Source of the DNA: Acridotheres tristis
Lineage: Eukaryota; Chordata; Aves; Passeriformes; Sturnidae
Direction: 5' to 3'
DNA length: 64,000 nucleotides
NCBI GenBank assembly: GCA_037013685.1
Contig: CM072885.1
Location: forward strand, 2,181,612-2,245,611
Shown here piece by piece: positions 11,600 to 24,705 of this stretch. The notes below the pieces were generated by a model that did not search any database, was not told where the DNA came from, and saw only the letters and a program-made list of their open reading frames with translations. The position numbers and the translations under genes were made by a program. Position 1 is the stretch's first letter; each line of letters opens with the position of its first letter.

Positions 11600-12008
11600 G
11601 AGTCAGGAGTCTGGCCAGGAGCTGGAGAACCTGCCCTGAGAGGAGGGGATGAGAGAAATGAGCTTATTCAGGCTGGAGAAGAGAAAATGTGGAGGGAGCA
11701 GGTAACAGCATTCCCATGGCAGCAGGGAGGTTACTGGGGAGTTGGAGACAGGCTCCTCATGTCGGTGAGTGAGGAGAGGGTGTGGAACAGCAGGTGTAAG
11801 TTAACATCAAAGAGCTCCAATCGGATACAAGGAAAAGCTTTGTGTCCGTGAGCACCTTGAAGAAGCAGCTCCCATTCTTGGAGAATTTCAAGGCCAGAAG
11901 GGACAGAACAGCCTGGTCTGATCTCACAGCACAACCTGCTTTGAACAGGAGGTTGGGTTGGAGACCCTGTGAGGTCCCTCCCAGCCTGGGTTACCCTGTG
12001 ATCCCTCC
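11600..12008 (+). mobile_element. CR1 LINE 3' fragment, long copy
   Basis: Similarity begins in the block before the cttattcaggctggagaaga motif and runs through aagctttgtgtccgtgagca to the end at gaggtccctcccagcctgg and ccctgtgatccctcc. The sequence differs from most other copies in the window, suggesting another CR1 subfamily. Internal parts are diverged. Confidence 0.85.
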
Positions 12009-13920
12009 TCTGCCCCAAACCCACATCAGAGGGGCCCTGCCCAGGCTCTGCTGCTCAGCTGGTGCAGCAGTTTGAGACACCCACTAAGGGTTCCATCACT
12101 GCAGGTGGCTGCTTGCCCTCTCCCACCCCTCATTTCCCTCATTCCCATTGCTCTGGGACTCTTAGCTACAACTTGTCCATGTCTCACACTGCAGCTTGTT
12201 GCAGTGTCTGACTGCAGTAGGAAAACTCCTTTTTTTTTTTTTATTTTCCCGTGACATGAAGGCTGCTGTTCCTGGGAAGGACTGGAGCCTGCTTTTTTGG
12301 CAGAGAGCAATTAATTTTCCACATCTCTCCTTCAAGTACCCCTCTCTGCTTTCTGACTACTCAGCAATCTTTGTGCTGGTGTGCAGGGTTTGGCTGAGCT
12401 GTGCTTTCTCTGGGTGCTTTTCCTACATGTGTTGAGTGCTGCTCTTTTTTTTTTTTTGGATATTCTGTTTTAGCTGTGACTCAGAGTCTTGTCAGAGATG
12501 GAATCTTGTGATCATGCAGTGAGATTTGCAAATAACTGTCTAATCCCTCCAAACTCCACACCAGCAGTGCTGCTCTTTGTGGTTTTACTCCCAGCTCCAG
12601 GAGAAAGAGCAGGCTCCAGCGAGCAGCACTGCAGTGGGGAAGGCAGCAGGTTGTGCCTTCATCTCTTCAAAGCCTTCCTCTAAATGCAGCCTGCATTTGA
12701 CAGCCCTGCAGAGCTGGATTTCCCCACAGAGGGCTGGGGGTGCGTGTTGTGCAGGCAGGGGGATGTTAGTGACAAAACCAGACGCGAGGAGGGAGGTGAC
12801 AATGTCCTGCTGCCTGTCCCTTGCTGGAATCCATGGGTCCTGCAGCCTCCCAGGGGACAGCTGGCTGTGCTGCTGTTGTCACCTGCCCTGTGGTGGCAGG
12901 TGATTTTCTGCGTGGTGTTAGGCTGTGGAGCCTGGCATGGCTGTGATGCTGATGGAAATCGTGCAGGGATGGGATACAAGGAAAAGCAAATAATTCCCAC
13001 GTCCCTCTGGTCCGTTTGCTTCTTTTTGTCCCTTTGTTCTGGGAGAAATGCTGTGGCTGGAACATCAGGTGATCAGCTTTGGTCTTCACCTGCTCCCTCT
13101 GCTCTCCAGGGTGGCAAAGGGAGGATGTTTAGCTCTCCATACACTCCATTGGATGCCCGGATGGATGCCCAGCCAAAAAGGCTCTTGTGATGCCTTCCTC
13201 CTCTCTGTCCCCTTCCTTTTTGACTGGGATAATGACTTTTCAGGGAGCCCTTGAAGTGCCTCTTGCATCTGCCTTTGATTTGAATGCCTCTTGCCTGCTG
13301 ACCCTTCTTAAGTGTGGTTCTCCTAATTAGTTTTGCTTTAATTTAATCTTTTGAAATAATTTTATCCAAAGAGGAAACCTTTTCCCCACTTGCTTGTTTT
13401 CATGCGTGGTGTCTGGGTTTATTTCTCTGTTTCCCGTGTCCCTAGATAGGGCATCATTTGCATATTTGATTAAGCTCCATGTGTTACCAAGGAGCAAGTC
13501 CCTGATGAGGCTCTGTGCATCCATCTCTTCCTTTCACCATCCTCCACTCCGTCCCCCTCACCACCCTGCTGCCAGATCTGTGCCCAAAATCAGCTCCTCA
13601 GTGTCTCACCTCCTCCCTCTCCCCTTGCCCAGATGGCTGATCTCTGCCTCAGCTGCTGACAGGGGCAATGCAGACATCCCAGTTTGGCAGCTCCTGTCCT
13701 TAGGAAGGGATGGGCAGAGCACAGGGACTGGGATGTGAACCCTGGCAGTGAGATCCAGGTTCAGTTTCCTGCTCCATGGCAAGTGGAATTCGGGAATGTT
13801 GTCCTGGAGGGCATCAGACACAGCTTTGCCTGGTTGAGGGAGGAGATTGTCCTGCCTTGCTCTCGCTCCAAGTCCTGTTTGCAATTTTGGATGCCACAAT
13901 AGAAGAAAGATAATTATAAA
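12009..13920. other. PLXNA4: Unique intronic sequence, nothing recognised
   Basis: Only short T tracts near 12230 and 12446 stand out. Overlapping open frames on both strands lack family motifs. Confidence 0.55.
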
Positions 13921-14296
13921 GCCAAAGGAGGGCGGTGAAGATGGGGAAAAGCCACTTGAGGAGTGTCTGAGGTCATTTGGTTTGTTCAGCCTGGAGAGGA
14001 GGAGTCTGCAGCTTCCTCCTGAGGGGCAGAGACTGATCTGTTCTCTCTGAGCCCAGGGAACATCTGGAGCTGTGTCAGGGGAGGGTCAGGCTGGAGATGA
14101 GGGAAAGGCTCTTCCCCCAGAGGTTGGTGGCTCACCAGGGGATGGTCACAGCCCCAAGGCTGCCAGAGCTCCAGGAGCATTTGGACAATGCTCCCAGGGA
14201 TGCACAGATTGAGATTTTAGGGTGTCTTGAGCAGGGCCAGGAGTGGACTGGACGATCCTTGTGGATCCATTCCAGCTAAGGATATTCTGTGATTCT
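13921..14296 (+). mobile_element. CR1 LINE 3' fragment, long copy
   Basis: Recognisable blocks in order are gccaaaggagggcggtgaag, ggtttgttcagcctggagag, gaaaggctcttcccccagag, ggatggtcacagccccaagg, and the end at ggatattctgtgattctct. The tail and the cagccccaaggctgccagag block resemble the copy at 24478, so both may belong to one subfamily. Confidence 0.9.
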
Positions 14297-17200
14297 CTGA
14301 AGCTCTTTATTTACAGATGCCATTGTGCCCATGGGGAATGTTGTGCACAGAGGTTTTGTGTCCCCACTCTTTCCATTGACCCTGGCTTTGCTGAGTTTCA
14401 GCTGGGCTATTTCCTGCAGAACTTGCTGCAGTCTGGGCTGACACCTTTAGCTCATCTCCCAGGGAATCACTGCTGTGCAGAGACAGCAGAGTAGGGCTGG
14501 AGGGGCTGAAAACAGAATTGTCACAGATGCATAACCTGGAAATGTATTCTGTGCAAATATGTGCATGAATGCAAAAAGATCTCTTAAGTAAACACATGCC
14601 ATAGAGGTTTTGTTCTCTGACTATTGCACCATGAAACAATTTGCCTTAAGCAGCTCCCCCAGCCCACCTCTAGGAACCCTCTAATTTGAAACCAGCTGTG
14701 GGATCCCCCTGAGGAAATACAGGAGAATGCTTATTTAACAGCAATTTTCTCCTCCTCACCGCTGATGTTTAAGCTGGGGGAGGCTTTGTTTGGTTTGTGA
14801 CCCATAATTAGGCATTTGTGGCACTGATCAGAGTCCAACTCCTGGCCTGGCAAAGGCAGGGCGAGTTCATAGCAAACAAAAGTAGTGTAATTACTTGTGT
14901 TGCTGGAGCTGGGACCACAGCTTGCAGGAGGGAGCCTTGGAAAAAGAGCTTTTCCCTCAAATGACAACGAAGTGGAGGAACCAGAGGTTTGATTGATGAG
15001 CCAGCTTTTAATTAGAAGGTAAAAAAGAATGTGCCTCCCTTGGTTAGGATAAGCACAGTTGGGATGGGGATGGTTTGAAGATCTCTCTGCACAAACCCCA
15101 TGTCCTGATGTGTGGCAGAGGTTGTGAACCCCTGAGAGGGAACTTTACCAGCACATCCAGGAGTCGTGAATGCTGCTGGTGGGGCTTGAGAAATAAAAGC
15201 AGGAGTAAAATCCCCCTTCTTAACAACTTGAGCCCTTCTCATGCTTCTTTCATTTGGGTGTAGTGACTCTCTGTTTCTGTCATGTCCCGTTCTGTGGTGG
15301 CAGCCTGGCTGGAAGGTGCTCAAGCTTTGATGGATTGCTGGGTTTGGACTCGTGTGTGAGGAGCTGTGCTGGTTTTTGTGGGCCCCAGCCCATCTGGTGT
15401 CTGTGGGAGTGAAGATGTTTTGCTGTCTGGGACTCAGGGATCTGTTCCTGCTTGTTCTGACACTTGTCTTTTTGTTTTGATTTGGGTTCTTTTTTTTTCT
15501 CTTGAACCTCCCAAACCCTGGCAGTGGCCTCTCACCTCTCCTAAATGAAACCATATGGAAGAGCTGCAGGTTCCTGGCCCTCTTTGGAGTTAGAAAACCT
15601 TTGATTGCTGGGTTAGGGGTGTAGAAATATGGACTGAAGGCTAGACCAGGATAGTTAATCAAAGATGAGATTTGTCAAATCCCCCTGGGATGTTGTGCCC
15701 AGGGTGACTCAAAAGAATCTTCCTGGCTGTGAGAGCAGAAGCTAAACCTATAGATTTGACTGTAACCTTGTGGTGTCAAATCTAGGTTGATGTCAACGAC
15801 TTTTTTTCATGATTTGACTCTCATTGCTCAGATTTCCTCATCCTGGCCAATGTCACTGTGGCACCAAGGATGGTCTTTAATCCTCTAAACTAAAAGAGAC
15901 ATTGAATTATAAGGAGTTGGAGTGACATTTGAATTCAAAACCCTCCCAAAAATAGGTCTGCCAGATGGGCTGGTGTCTATAGTCGACTAGGGATGGCAGG
16001 ACTGTATTTGTGGAGATGTCCCTTAATCCCATGGAACATCACCCCTAAGAGCTGCTCCTCCAGTAGGCACCAAGCTGGGATCTCCCTTGGAGCAGCGAGC
16101 CTGGCAGTGTGCTGGAATCCAGTGGAACACTCCAAGGCTCTAAAGAGAGGTGGTTTGGGAGCCCAGGGGGTGCCATGAGAGGCAAAGTGTGGGGAGGAGA
16201 TTTGGGAGCCAGTCCTCTGTGGGTTTCAGCTCTGGTTACATTCTGCCGTGCTGAACGTGTCCTGCTGGTGATTCACAGAGCTGGGTCACTTTGGAAAACA
16301 AAGCAGCGACTCCTGGGGGGTTCGGGTGGATTTGGGAAGCTTTGCTGAGGGTTGTTTTCCCAGCTGGTGTGGTGCATTGGCAGAGGACCCCAGCACACTC
16401 CATCTGTGGCACCCTGGCAGTGCAAACCTCTGCTCCTCCTGCCAGCTGTGCTGGCATCCCACCCTGCTGACATCCCCCTGGATGAGCTCTGGAGTCACCC
16501 CTCTGGCTTCTTGTCATTTTAATATTTAGCTGAAGCTGGCAATAAACTCAGTGATGTCAGAGGAAAAAGGTTATCCCCGAGACTGGCAGAGACCTCATCA
16601 GATGAATTTTTCAGGACTCCTCCTGATGAAATCTAATTAAACACCACGACTGGCACTGTGCAAATCTCCCTGTGTTCGTCATGTGGCTGATCAGGGCTGG
16701 GTTATCAGGGGGAGTTTATGGCTTGTGACATCTGCTGGGGTGGATGTGGTTTCACACAGCACAGGCACTTTGATCTTTTTCCCCCCCACTGCTGACAAGT
16801 TTTTGTGGGTTTCTCTTGGGTTTCGTGTGCCATGAATTGATCTCCTTGGGGTCTAAGGGAAGGTGTTGAAGACAGAGAGAACTTAAGTGACAAGGACACT
16901 TCTCCTGCACCTGTGTTCTGGGAAGTGATGGGACCCTGGCATCCTGTTAGGTTGGAGTGAATCTTACAACGAGAATAACTCATTTTTTTGTTTTCTTACG
17001 GAACGGAGTGAAATTTTACAAGAAATAAATAAACCCAACCCAAACACAGCCCCGTGCCAAATCAAAACTGATTGCTTCTCCCTCCTCTCTTTTTCAAAAC
17101 ACCAAACAAGCTGTGAAAGCTGTATGGTCTATAAAACAACCACTTATGGTTATTTGACCTCCTCCCCTCCCTTCCCCTCCTTCTTGATTTTCGTTTAATT

Positions 17201-20200
17201 AATTCTCTTCTCACAGATATTTCTACCATGAGATGCAAAGTCAAAATCTTTTGATGCTTTCAAGCCCTTTCTCCCCCTGCAATGATGCAAATTAATTCCC
17301 AAAATCCCACCTAAATTCTGAATTTTTAGGTAATTTTTCTATTAACGGAGGGGGGGGGGAGAAAATGTTTCCAAATTTGTATGTCTCTGTTTTCCTTGCA
17401 CGTCTGTCTTAGTCTGCAATATGTGGAGAGGTGGGAGATCTTAGGAGACTGCTGCCTTTAGTCTCTTTGTTAAACTTCTTCTGCCGGGTTAGCATTTTTG
17501 TCTGCTTGGAAGCTGGAGGATTGAACTCACCTGGGAGCCCCAGTAGTGAAATAAATTATCATAATATAGCAGGAAAAGAATATATTTTAAGATGGTGAGC
17601 AGTGCAGGACTGCCCTAGTGTATTACATCTGTTCATTTCGAGATGTAAAATATGGCTTTGGGGTACATGACTGGGATATTCTTGTTTTGAGGGGATGCAG
17701 GTAAATATAAAATAAATACAGTCCTAAATGCACCCTGACACTGATAGTAATGATAATAACAAGCAAAAGCTGAGCATTGATTGTTAATTCATGATTTAAG
17801 CCAACCTCTCATTTTTTTTAGAGGGATCTGGTTCTTCTTAGGGGACTGGCAGTGCAGTAAAGCAGAGATGGAGGGCAGGAGATTGGAAGATCTGTTGTAA
17901 TTAACATTCCAATACTCTGCTTTAACAAATTGTCAGCACAATGGGTGGAAGTGCAGGTGCAGGGCTGCTCACCAAGGTGTTTTATGCCCTTCTCTTAAAA
18001 AGGGATTAATCTCTAGTTTGAACCCCAGGGTACCTGGCAAGGGGGAACTGAGCTCAACCCTGCCAGAAAAGCTCTGAGCAGTCCCAGGCACCAGGAGCTG
18101 AATACCCCCAAATCACTACACTGATTGTAGTTTTTATTAACCAATATTGATATCCTGTGGGGTTTTTTTTTCCTCCTGGTGTTTTCACCTTGCTCATTTT
18201 GCAGCCCCTCCCCTGTGGTGTAGCCTCTGTGCTGCTTCCTTCCCTGTTAAGGAAATCTCAGGCTCTCCCCTCTCCAAGCTCTCCCTGACATTGCCATGGA
18301 AGTGCTGCCCTTCTCCTCCCTGCTAGGAAAGATGAGATCACTGGCACTAAATATATCCCCTTGTCCATGCCAGGGATGCTCTGGCAGACTCTGAAGTGAC
18401 TTCTTTTCTATGTTTTGTCAATTCTCTGTGGCAGGTGATTTCATTAACTGCTCTTTAATTGCTCACAGAGCTGAGCTCTTGCTTTTTGTTGTTTTTACTC
18501 TCCTGATGGAAAGGTGCTGGTGGCCACCTTGCAGCTCCTCCCTCCAGGTCAGCCTTTTCAACCAGTTCCCAAATCTACTTCTCTGTTTTTAAAATAAAAA
18601 TCTGCAAAATTTGGAATTGGAGTCAAATTCCCCAGAAGTTCACTCTCAGGGTTTCAGGCTGTGGTGGGATCTGCTCCCTGTGTGATCTCTGGAGGATCTC
18701 AGACTTGTCTGTTGTTCTCTCTGTTTATCCTGCAGTTATTAACATGAAGAAGGGGAGTGGGAAGATGATGTTTGGGGCAGGACTGAGTTCCTCTTTTACA
18801 GGATGGGGTCTTAGCAAGGTTCTTTGCAAATATAGTCACTGGGACCGTGAGTGTGTGCTCCTGGATCATCCTCACATCTGCAGTGTTTTATCCTGTCATC
18901 TCTCCCCTTTCTTCCACTAATCACCTTGCCTGAATGTCCTTTTAACTTGCTTTTTAGGGTATTCCAGTTCTCCCTCCTTCATCTCCTCTGTTCTTCATCC
19001 ACAAGGAGCTTCCTTCAAGCCCCCACAATTTTGTTACTCCTGGGGTCACCTTTTGACTCTGTTCACCTTTGATGTCCATTTACAGCTTGATCAGACTAAA
19101 ATATAAGAATCCTCAACTCACTTCCTGCTTTGCTGCTGACTTTTATGGATGGAGTTTCATCTCATTAAATGGGGAAATCTCCATTCCCAGGAAGTTCTGC
19201 CAACTCCCTTCCCACTCCAGGGAGAGAATTCAGACCTTTTAGCACACAACTCATCTCATTCTGCAAGGGAATGAAGCTGCCCTAAAGCAGGGCAGGTGAG
19301 TTATGTCCAAAAAGGTTCTTTTTATCCCCATTAGAGCTAAGGGGAGCTGAAGACAACTTGTTCAGATGTGAACATCCCTTATTTCTCTGTTCCCTGCCTG
19401 TAAGTGACAGTAATGGTGTTTCTCTGCTTTCATGAGGGTCTCATCAGCAGTTCGTGGTTGTGAGGTGCTCCAACATTATGATTATAGAAAAGCTCAGTGC
19501 AGGGTTATTTCATGCAGGTTTTTCCTGCTGGAAATTTGATTAACATGTTCAGATGGGGCCATTTCTTCTGGTGCTTCATATTGTCTTCATTCTGCTGCAG
19601 GTGGAATCCAACCTTCTCTGTGAAGGTGGCTCTTACTTGGGCCAGGCACCTGGAGCTGGCAAAGAAGATAGAGGAGGTGGCTTGAGAGTAGGGGCTGCAA
19701 CTTCAGCTCAGGTGGTTTAGGGGGCAAAAAAAGGGGCTGGAACAGACCTGGCACATCAGCACCCCCTAATCCATGGATTCCTTTTGATGCTGTCATCAAC
19801 TCTCCCTAAACTGATAAAGCTGAAGGCTAAACCTTTAATCTTGCTTAAAAGGGAAAGAAAACCTGCAGGATTTATGGCATGAGCAGTGAGCTCAGGGAGT
19901 TAGGAGTGGCTGAGCAGGCTGGGATCTCCTCGGGATCACACACCTGGCAGTCACAGGTGAGTTTTGCTGCACCAGCACCATGGGATGCTTTGGGTGACTT
20001 GAGGATATTTTGGAATGCCCAATGGACTTCCATGTGATTTGGAGACCCGAGCTAGCAGAGTGGATTAAAGAAGTGAGGAAGTATTTAGGCATGCAAAGAT
20101 GAAATCACGATACTTTCAGGTTCATGATTCCAGTTGCAGGAGGCCCTGACACCCAGGAACTTGCAATCCAGAGAGCACAAGTGAGTGGGGCAGACAGACC

Positions 20201-22780
20201 CTGGAAGGGGTGAGGGTGGAGAGGAGCAAATTCTGCAGGAGGAGTGGATGGGAAAGGCCAGCTTGGGTTGGGGGTGATGTGCAGAGCATGAGGGGTGGCC
20301 AGAAAAACCTCAGTGTGACATCGTGGCAGAGCAGGAAGCCTTGATCTGTTCCTGGCTCTGCTGCTGACTGCAGCACGACCTCTCTGAGGGCACATCAGTC
20401 CCCTGTCCCCATCCCTGCTCTGCTCTTCCCTCAGCTCTCCAGGATGGGCTGCCACTTGCAAGGAGCCTGTCCTGAGCACAGCCACCCTTTGATTCCATCC
20501 TGCTGCTGCCCAGGCAGCTGAACCCCGAGTTCAAAGCTGGGGTTCAGCTGCTTTCAGATGCAAACAATTCCACGTGCAGGAATTCCCTGGTGGGAGTGGG
20601 GGGCTCCTCCCGTGTGTGTTTGTGCAAGGGCTTGTGCTGAGCTCTGTCAACACACGGCTTTCCCCAGCTCCCTGTGCATCCCTGATTTCCCTGCCCCTTC
20701 CCAACAGGTTGGTCGTAAATTAGGTCCTGATGTGGGGATTGAATTTCACTCCAGCTGCCGGAGCTGTGGCACATCTGGGGTCCTCCTGTGGTTAATGACT
20801 TCACAAAAATGAAGCAATAAAAGTTATGATGGCTGTGTTTTAACCCCGTGGCCCTCGTTCTGCTCAACAGGAAGGTTTCCCTGGAACAGTTAAAAACCTG
20901 CTGTCTGCATTTAAATATCTGCCAGTGATGTGCCATCTTTGAGCAGCTTTTTATGAAGTGATTTTTGTTTTGAAATTTAACAAAGCTGCAGCGTTTTTTC
21001 ATTCAGGTTTTCCTTCATAAAAGATGAACTGGCTCTTTTAAACTGGAAAAAAAAAACCTCCCTGTCTCTAAATTATGCAATGATTTAAGCATTTACATAC
21101 AACAGAGAAGTCAGTGTGAAGAAGAAATGGGGAAAAAACCCACCTCACCTGGAGTTTTTCTGGTGTAAGTCAGTAATTCTCTTTTTAAGGGATGATTTGT
21201 CTGTGAAGAGCAGTTCCCAGTTCTGGTCACCAATGATCTCTTCAAGGGATGGTGCTTCCACTCTCTCCCCGACTCAAAGCCATGGTCAGGAAAACTGAGA
21301 TGTGAATTCGGGCACGGAGCTCTTGCTGCATCAGAAATGCTGACATTGTAGAATGTGTCTTTTCCCTGTCTTCTTGTCTTGATAAATACCAGTTCCCTAA
21401 AAAAAAAATATGGTTTTTTTTTTTTTTTTTTTGAGGGGAAGTGAAGTTTTGGTGCTCCAGCCACACTCTGGTGTCTCTGTTGGGTGTTGTGGATGCTGCT
21501 AAAGGTGCCACTCAGATTCTCCAGCTATAGGATTTGGCTGCCCAACAGATCAAATCAATAAATGTATTTATCCTCCCAGCTCTGCTGACAGGTGTGGAAG
21601 TGGGACTGTCTCGGAGTTGCAGGGAGAGCAAAACCATTCAGGCTCTGAGCTAAAGGGGATTTACCTGGAGAAGTGGCAGATATTTAATTTTGAGAGTGGC
21701 TCACATCACTTCCTAGCCAGGATGTCCTTGTGTGTGCAGTCAGTGCAGTTCACAGCATCACTTATGCCACCCCTTGGTAATATCTGCCTACTTTCTATAT
21801 AAATAACTCCAATCCTTAAGGGGAGAGTCACGAAATTCCCCTCCTGACATGCTGCAGGGGTGACTCTATGGGGAATATCACAGCAGAAACTCTTGGTACA
21901 CTACAGGAATCAACCTCAAAGTCCCTGGGCTGACAGGAAAATGATTCCCTTTATCACAGGCGTTGTCCTTAAGTTATTCTGCTGCATTTGGGGAAGATGG
22001 TTTTTTCCCTGGCCCTATTTCCACCCTGAATTGTGTTTTCCCCTTGGTCCCAACATCTTCAGCATGTGCTGATGGTGCTTGGTGTGCCAAATTCTTGTTA
22101 AAAGGCAAGCAAGGCACAGCAGACACACACTCAGAGGGGATAAACATCTCTCATTTATTTATTTAACTCTCTATTAATTGCAAAGGATGGCCCTTCATTT
22201 ATCTCTTATGAAGTGTATTAACTTCCCCTCCACAGGTTTCCAGATTTGCTGCTCCAGCACAAATCCTGGCAGGGCTCTGGGTCAGTTTTTGAGGAGCAGG
22301 GGGGCTGATGTTGGAGCTAATGAGCTTGTTATGAGACATATCCTGGGATCTCTGGCAGCTCCATCCTCTGCCACTGTGTCCAGCCAGTCTGCAATCAGGA
22401 ACAAGGTCTGTGACACTGCTTTATCCCAAATCTGCAAGGAGACACAAATGTCTGATTTTCACTGAACACACAGAAACTCCTGATCTGCAGAGTGGGAACA
22501 AATTTTTCTTCTTTATGACTCAAAATCTTTAGAAGTCCCCAAGGACTTACCTTTAAAAATTTAGTTTGGTTTTTTTATTTTTGTTTTGGCAGAGCTGCTG
22601 CCCATTTTTTCCAGGGATTCAGAAATCAGAACGGTGCTAGCCCAGGTAGCTCGGGCTGTAACCCTGGGCAGAGTGCTCGTGAGAGTTTGTTAGGTAATTG
22701 ATATTGATAAATTGCTGTGGTAGAAGGTGGAAGATTTCCTGGATAGCTGTGATAGATGCAGACACACAGACCTGGAGCCG
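14297..22780. other. PLXNA4: 8.5 kb of unique intron with no recognised transposon or gene
   Basis: No CR1, LTR or MIR similarity could be seen. A G homopolymer of ten bases lies at 17350-17359, and an AT-rich segment with few simple repeats spans about 17520-17960. T tracts occur near 18163 and 21414-21432. The 216-codon minus-strand frame at 15012-15662 has no recognisable domain. Confidence 0.5.
17350..17359. repeat. G homopolymer, 10 bases
   Basis: A single uninterrupted G run on the plus strand. There are no neighbouring G runs to form an intramolecular quadruplex. Confidence 0.8.
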
Positions 22781-22930
22781 TGGAGTTGTGGAATCGTGGA
22801 GTGGTTTAGGTTGGGAGGGATGTTAAAATCATCCAGCTCCAATCCCCTGCCCTGGGCAGGACATCTCCCACTATCCCAGGTGCTCCAAGCCTCATCCAGC
22901 CTGGTTTTGGACATGTCCAGGGATGGGTAA
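22781..22930 (-). mobile_element. CR1 LINE 3' fragment
   Basis: It reads gtggaatcgtggagtggttt, then aggttgggagggatgtta, the atcatccagctccaatcccc block, gggcaggacatctcccact and catccagcctggttttggac, the CR1 tail complement. Short variants of tggagtcgtggaat precede it and may be decayed copies of the CR1 terminal repeat. Confidence 0.85.
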
Positions 22931-23639
22931 AATGGCTCTGGACTAGAGCTGGAACAGCTCAGTCATAATTCAGAATGCAAATCCAAGATGCCAGAGCATT
23001 CCTGCAAGTGATTCCTTCTTCTTTGGTCCTGATTAATTAAATCAGGGAATACAGGTATGGGAGTGACCTCAAGAAATCCCCTGTGCCCCAAAGCAAAGGC
23101 ACTGCAGCCAAACCATTCCTCTGGGATGTTCCCATTAACTCAGCCACTGCAGAGTCTCAGGCCAGACCCCCAGAGCCCAGTGGCCTCTGCCTGACTTGGA
23201 TCATTCCTGACTGTTGGGTTTGCAGGTTTCACCCTTATTTTATTTTAATGAATGTCACAAGCCTCCAAGCTCTGTCCTATATCTGGGGATGTTCTCTTCT
23301 GGGGGATTATCCAGCCATTGTCAGACCATTCATCTGAATTACCCCTTTCATTTCAGCCCTTTTCACTCCCAGCCATCCATTATCCACACCTTTCTTTCCC
23401 TACCCTGAATATCACCCAAGCTGCTCTTTCTTCTTGCCCTGGAAACTTTAAATATAGATAGATATGTTAATTGGTATCATTTCAACAAACTGTCCCAGTC
23501 ACCCTGCAATTCAGGGAACATTTCGTGTTGCCATTTAAATGATGAGGGATTTTTTCCTTTTTTTCTTTAATGCCACTGACAGCTACTTGTGTTTAATTCA
23601 TTTTGATTTTGTTAGGAGGGGGAAGTTATCAGGATCGTA

Positions 23640-23800
23640 TCATTAAAAATGCATGCTTGGGTTATTCATGCATGTTTCATATATCCCTGTGTATGATCCA
23701 TCATAATTCAACATTAGCCAATGGGGAGACCGAGTGGAAAAGGTCTGCTGAGCATACACATAATTCAATTACACCCATGACGTCACGTTGATTGGATTCT
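23640..23800. promoter_or_regulatory. Candidate intronic enhancer: CRE between two CCAAT-type motifs
   Basis: The segment holds CCAAT at 23718-23722, a perfect palindromic TGACGTCA at 23778-23785 and ATTGG (inverted CCAAT) at 23790-23794. Two ATGCATG-type words lie just upstream near 23649 and 23667. It is AT-rich and free of recognised repeats. This motif spacing is seen in CREB/NF-Y-bound elements; activity here is untested inference. Confidence 0.35.
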
Positions 23801-24193
23801 TAATGACACCTCCGAGCCGGGCTGGGAAAAAGGAGAATTTCCACCGAGGCTGGGCTGGGAGCACCAGGTTTGTGTTACTGATCCGGGCTGGCAGAAGTTT
23901 GGAGCTGAAGGACAGATGTGAAGCAGCTCAGGCAGGAGCCCTGAGTGCCACAGGAGTTGTGCTGCTTGGACTGCAAGAAAGAAATGAGATGTTCTCCCTG
24001 CTGTTTAATTAAAGGGCTCTTGCAGAGGGACAACGTGTCATGTTGCAGCAAATCCTCCTGATCTGGGATAGCTCTGCTTGTACTGGAGCATTGGTTTGGT
24101 TAAACCCTGTCCTTGATGGGTGATGTGGAGCAGTGCATGGTGGAATTCTCTGCAGCTGAGGAGGGAAAGAGAGACAGAGATAGGAGGGAAATA

Positions 24194-24220
24194 GATTGAT
24201 TATTGATTGATTGATTGATT
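24194..24220. repeat. (GATT)n microsatellite
   Basis: About six units of gatt with one interruption (tattgattgattgattgatt). Confidence 0.85.
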
Positions 24221-24477
24221 TAAAGATGATGTAGCTAGTGCCATCTTCATCCTCTCCTCTTGTCACAGATCCTGACTTAGGATAAATCAGTAATTACACT
24301 TTCCTTCCCCTTCACCCCCAGGATGGTCTTTCACCCTGTTAGTGAAATGAATCCCATCTTTCCAGAGCCTGCTGGCAATATCCATAAAGAGGCAGTGCCA
24401 TTCCTGGGGCTCCATGTGGCAGAGGTCAGGGAATGTAAAAAGATCCATTATTTTGAGAGTAAGGATGGGCTCCCTCT

Positions 24478-24705
24478 GAGACAGGAGAGGTTTGGGCTGG
24501 ATATCAGGGAAAGATTCTTCATCCAGAGGATGTTTGGGCACTGAACAGGCTCCTCAGGTAATGGGCACAGCCCCAAGGCTGCTTTAACTCCAGCAGTGTT
24601 TGGGCAATGGGGGATGCACAGGATTTTTTGTGCAGTCCTTTCTGGGGCCAGGAACTGGAGTGGATGATCCTTATCCCGTCCAAGTTAGGATATTTTCTGT
24701 GTGAT
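24478..24705 (+). mobile_element. CR1 LINE 3' fragment
   Basis: Matching blocks are aggtttgggctggatatcag, gaaagattcttcatccagag, gggcacagccccaaggctgc and the end at ccaagttaggatattttctg. The order and wording follow the copy at 13921-14296. Confidence 0.85.

Noticed and set aside
15012..15662. 216-codon minus-strand open frame
   Set aside because: It has no recognisable domain, no splice or promoter context, and a composition like random intron translation.
17350..17359. G-quadruplex at the G homopolymer
   Set aside because: There is only one G run, without three neighbouring runs.
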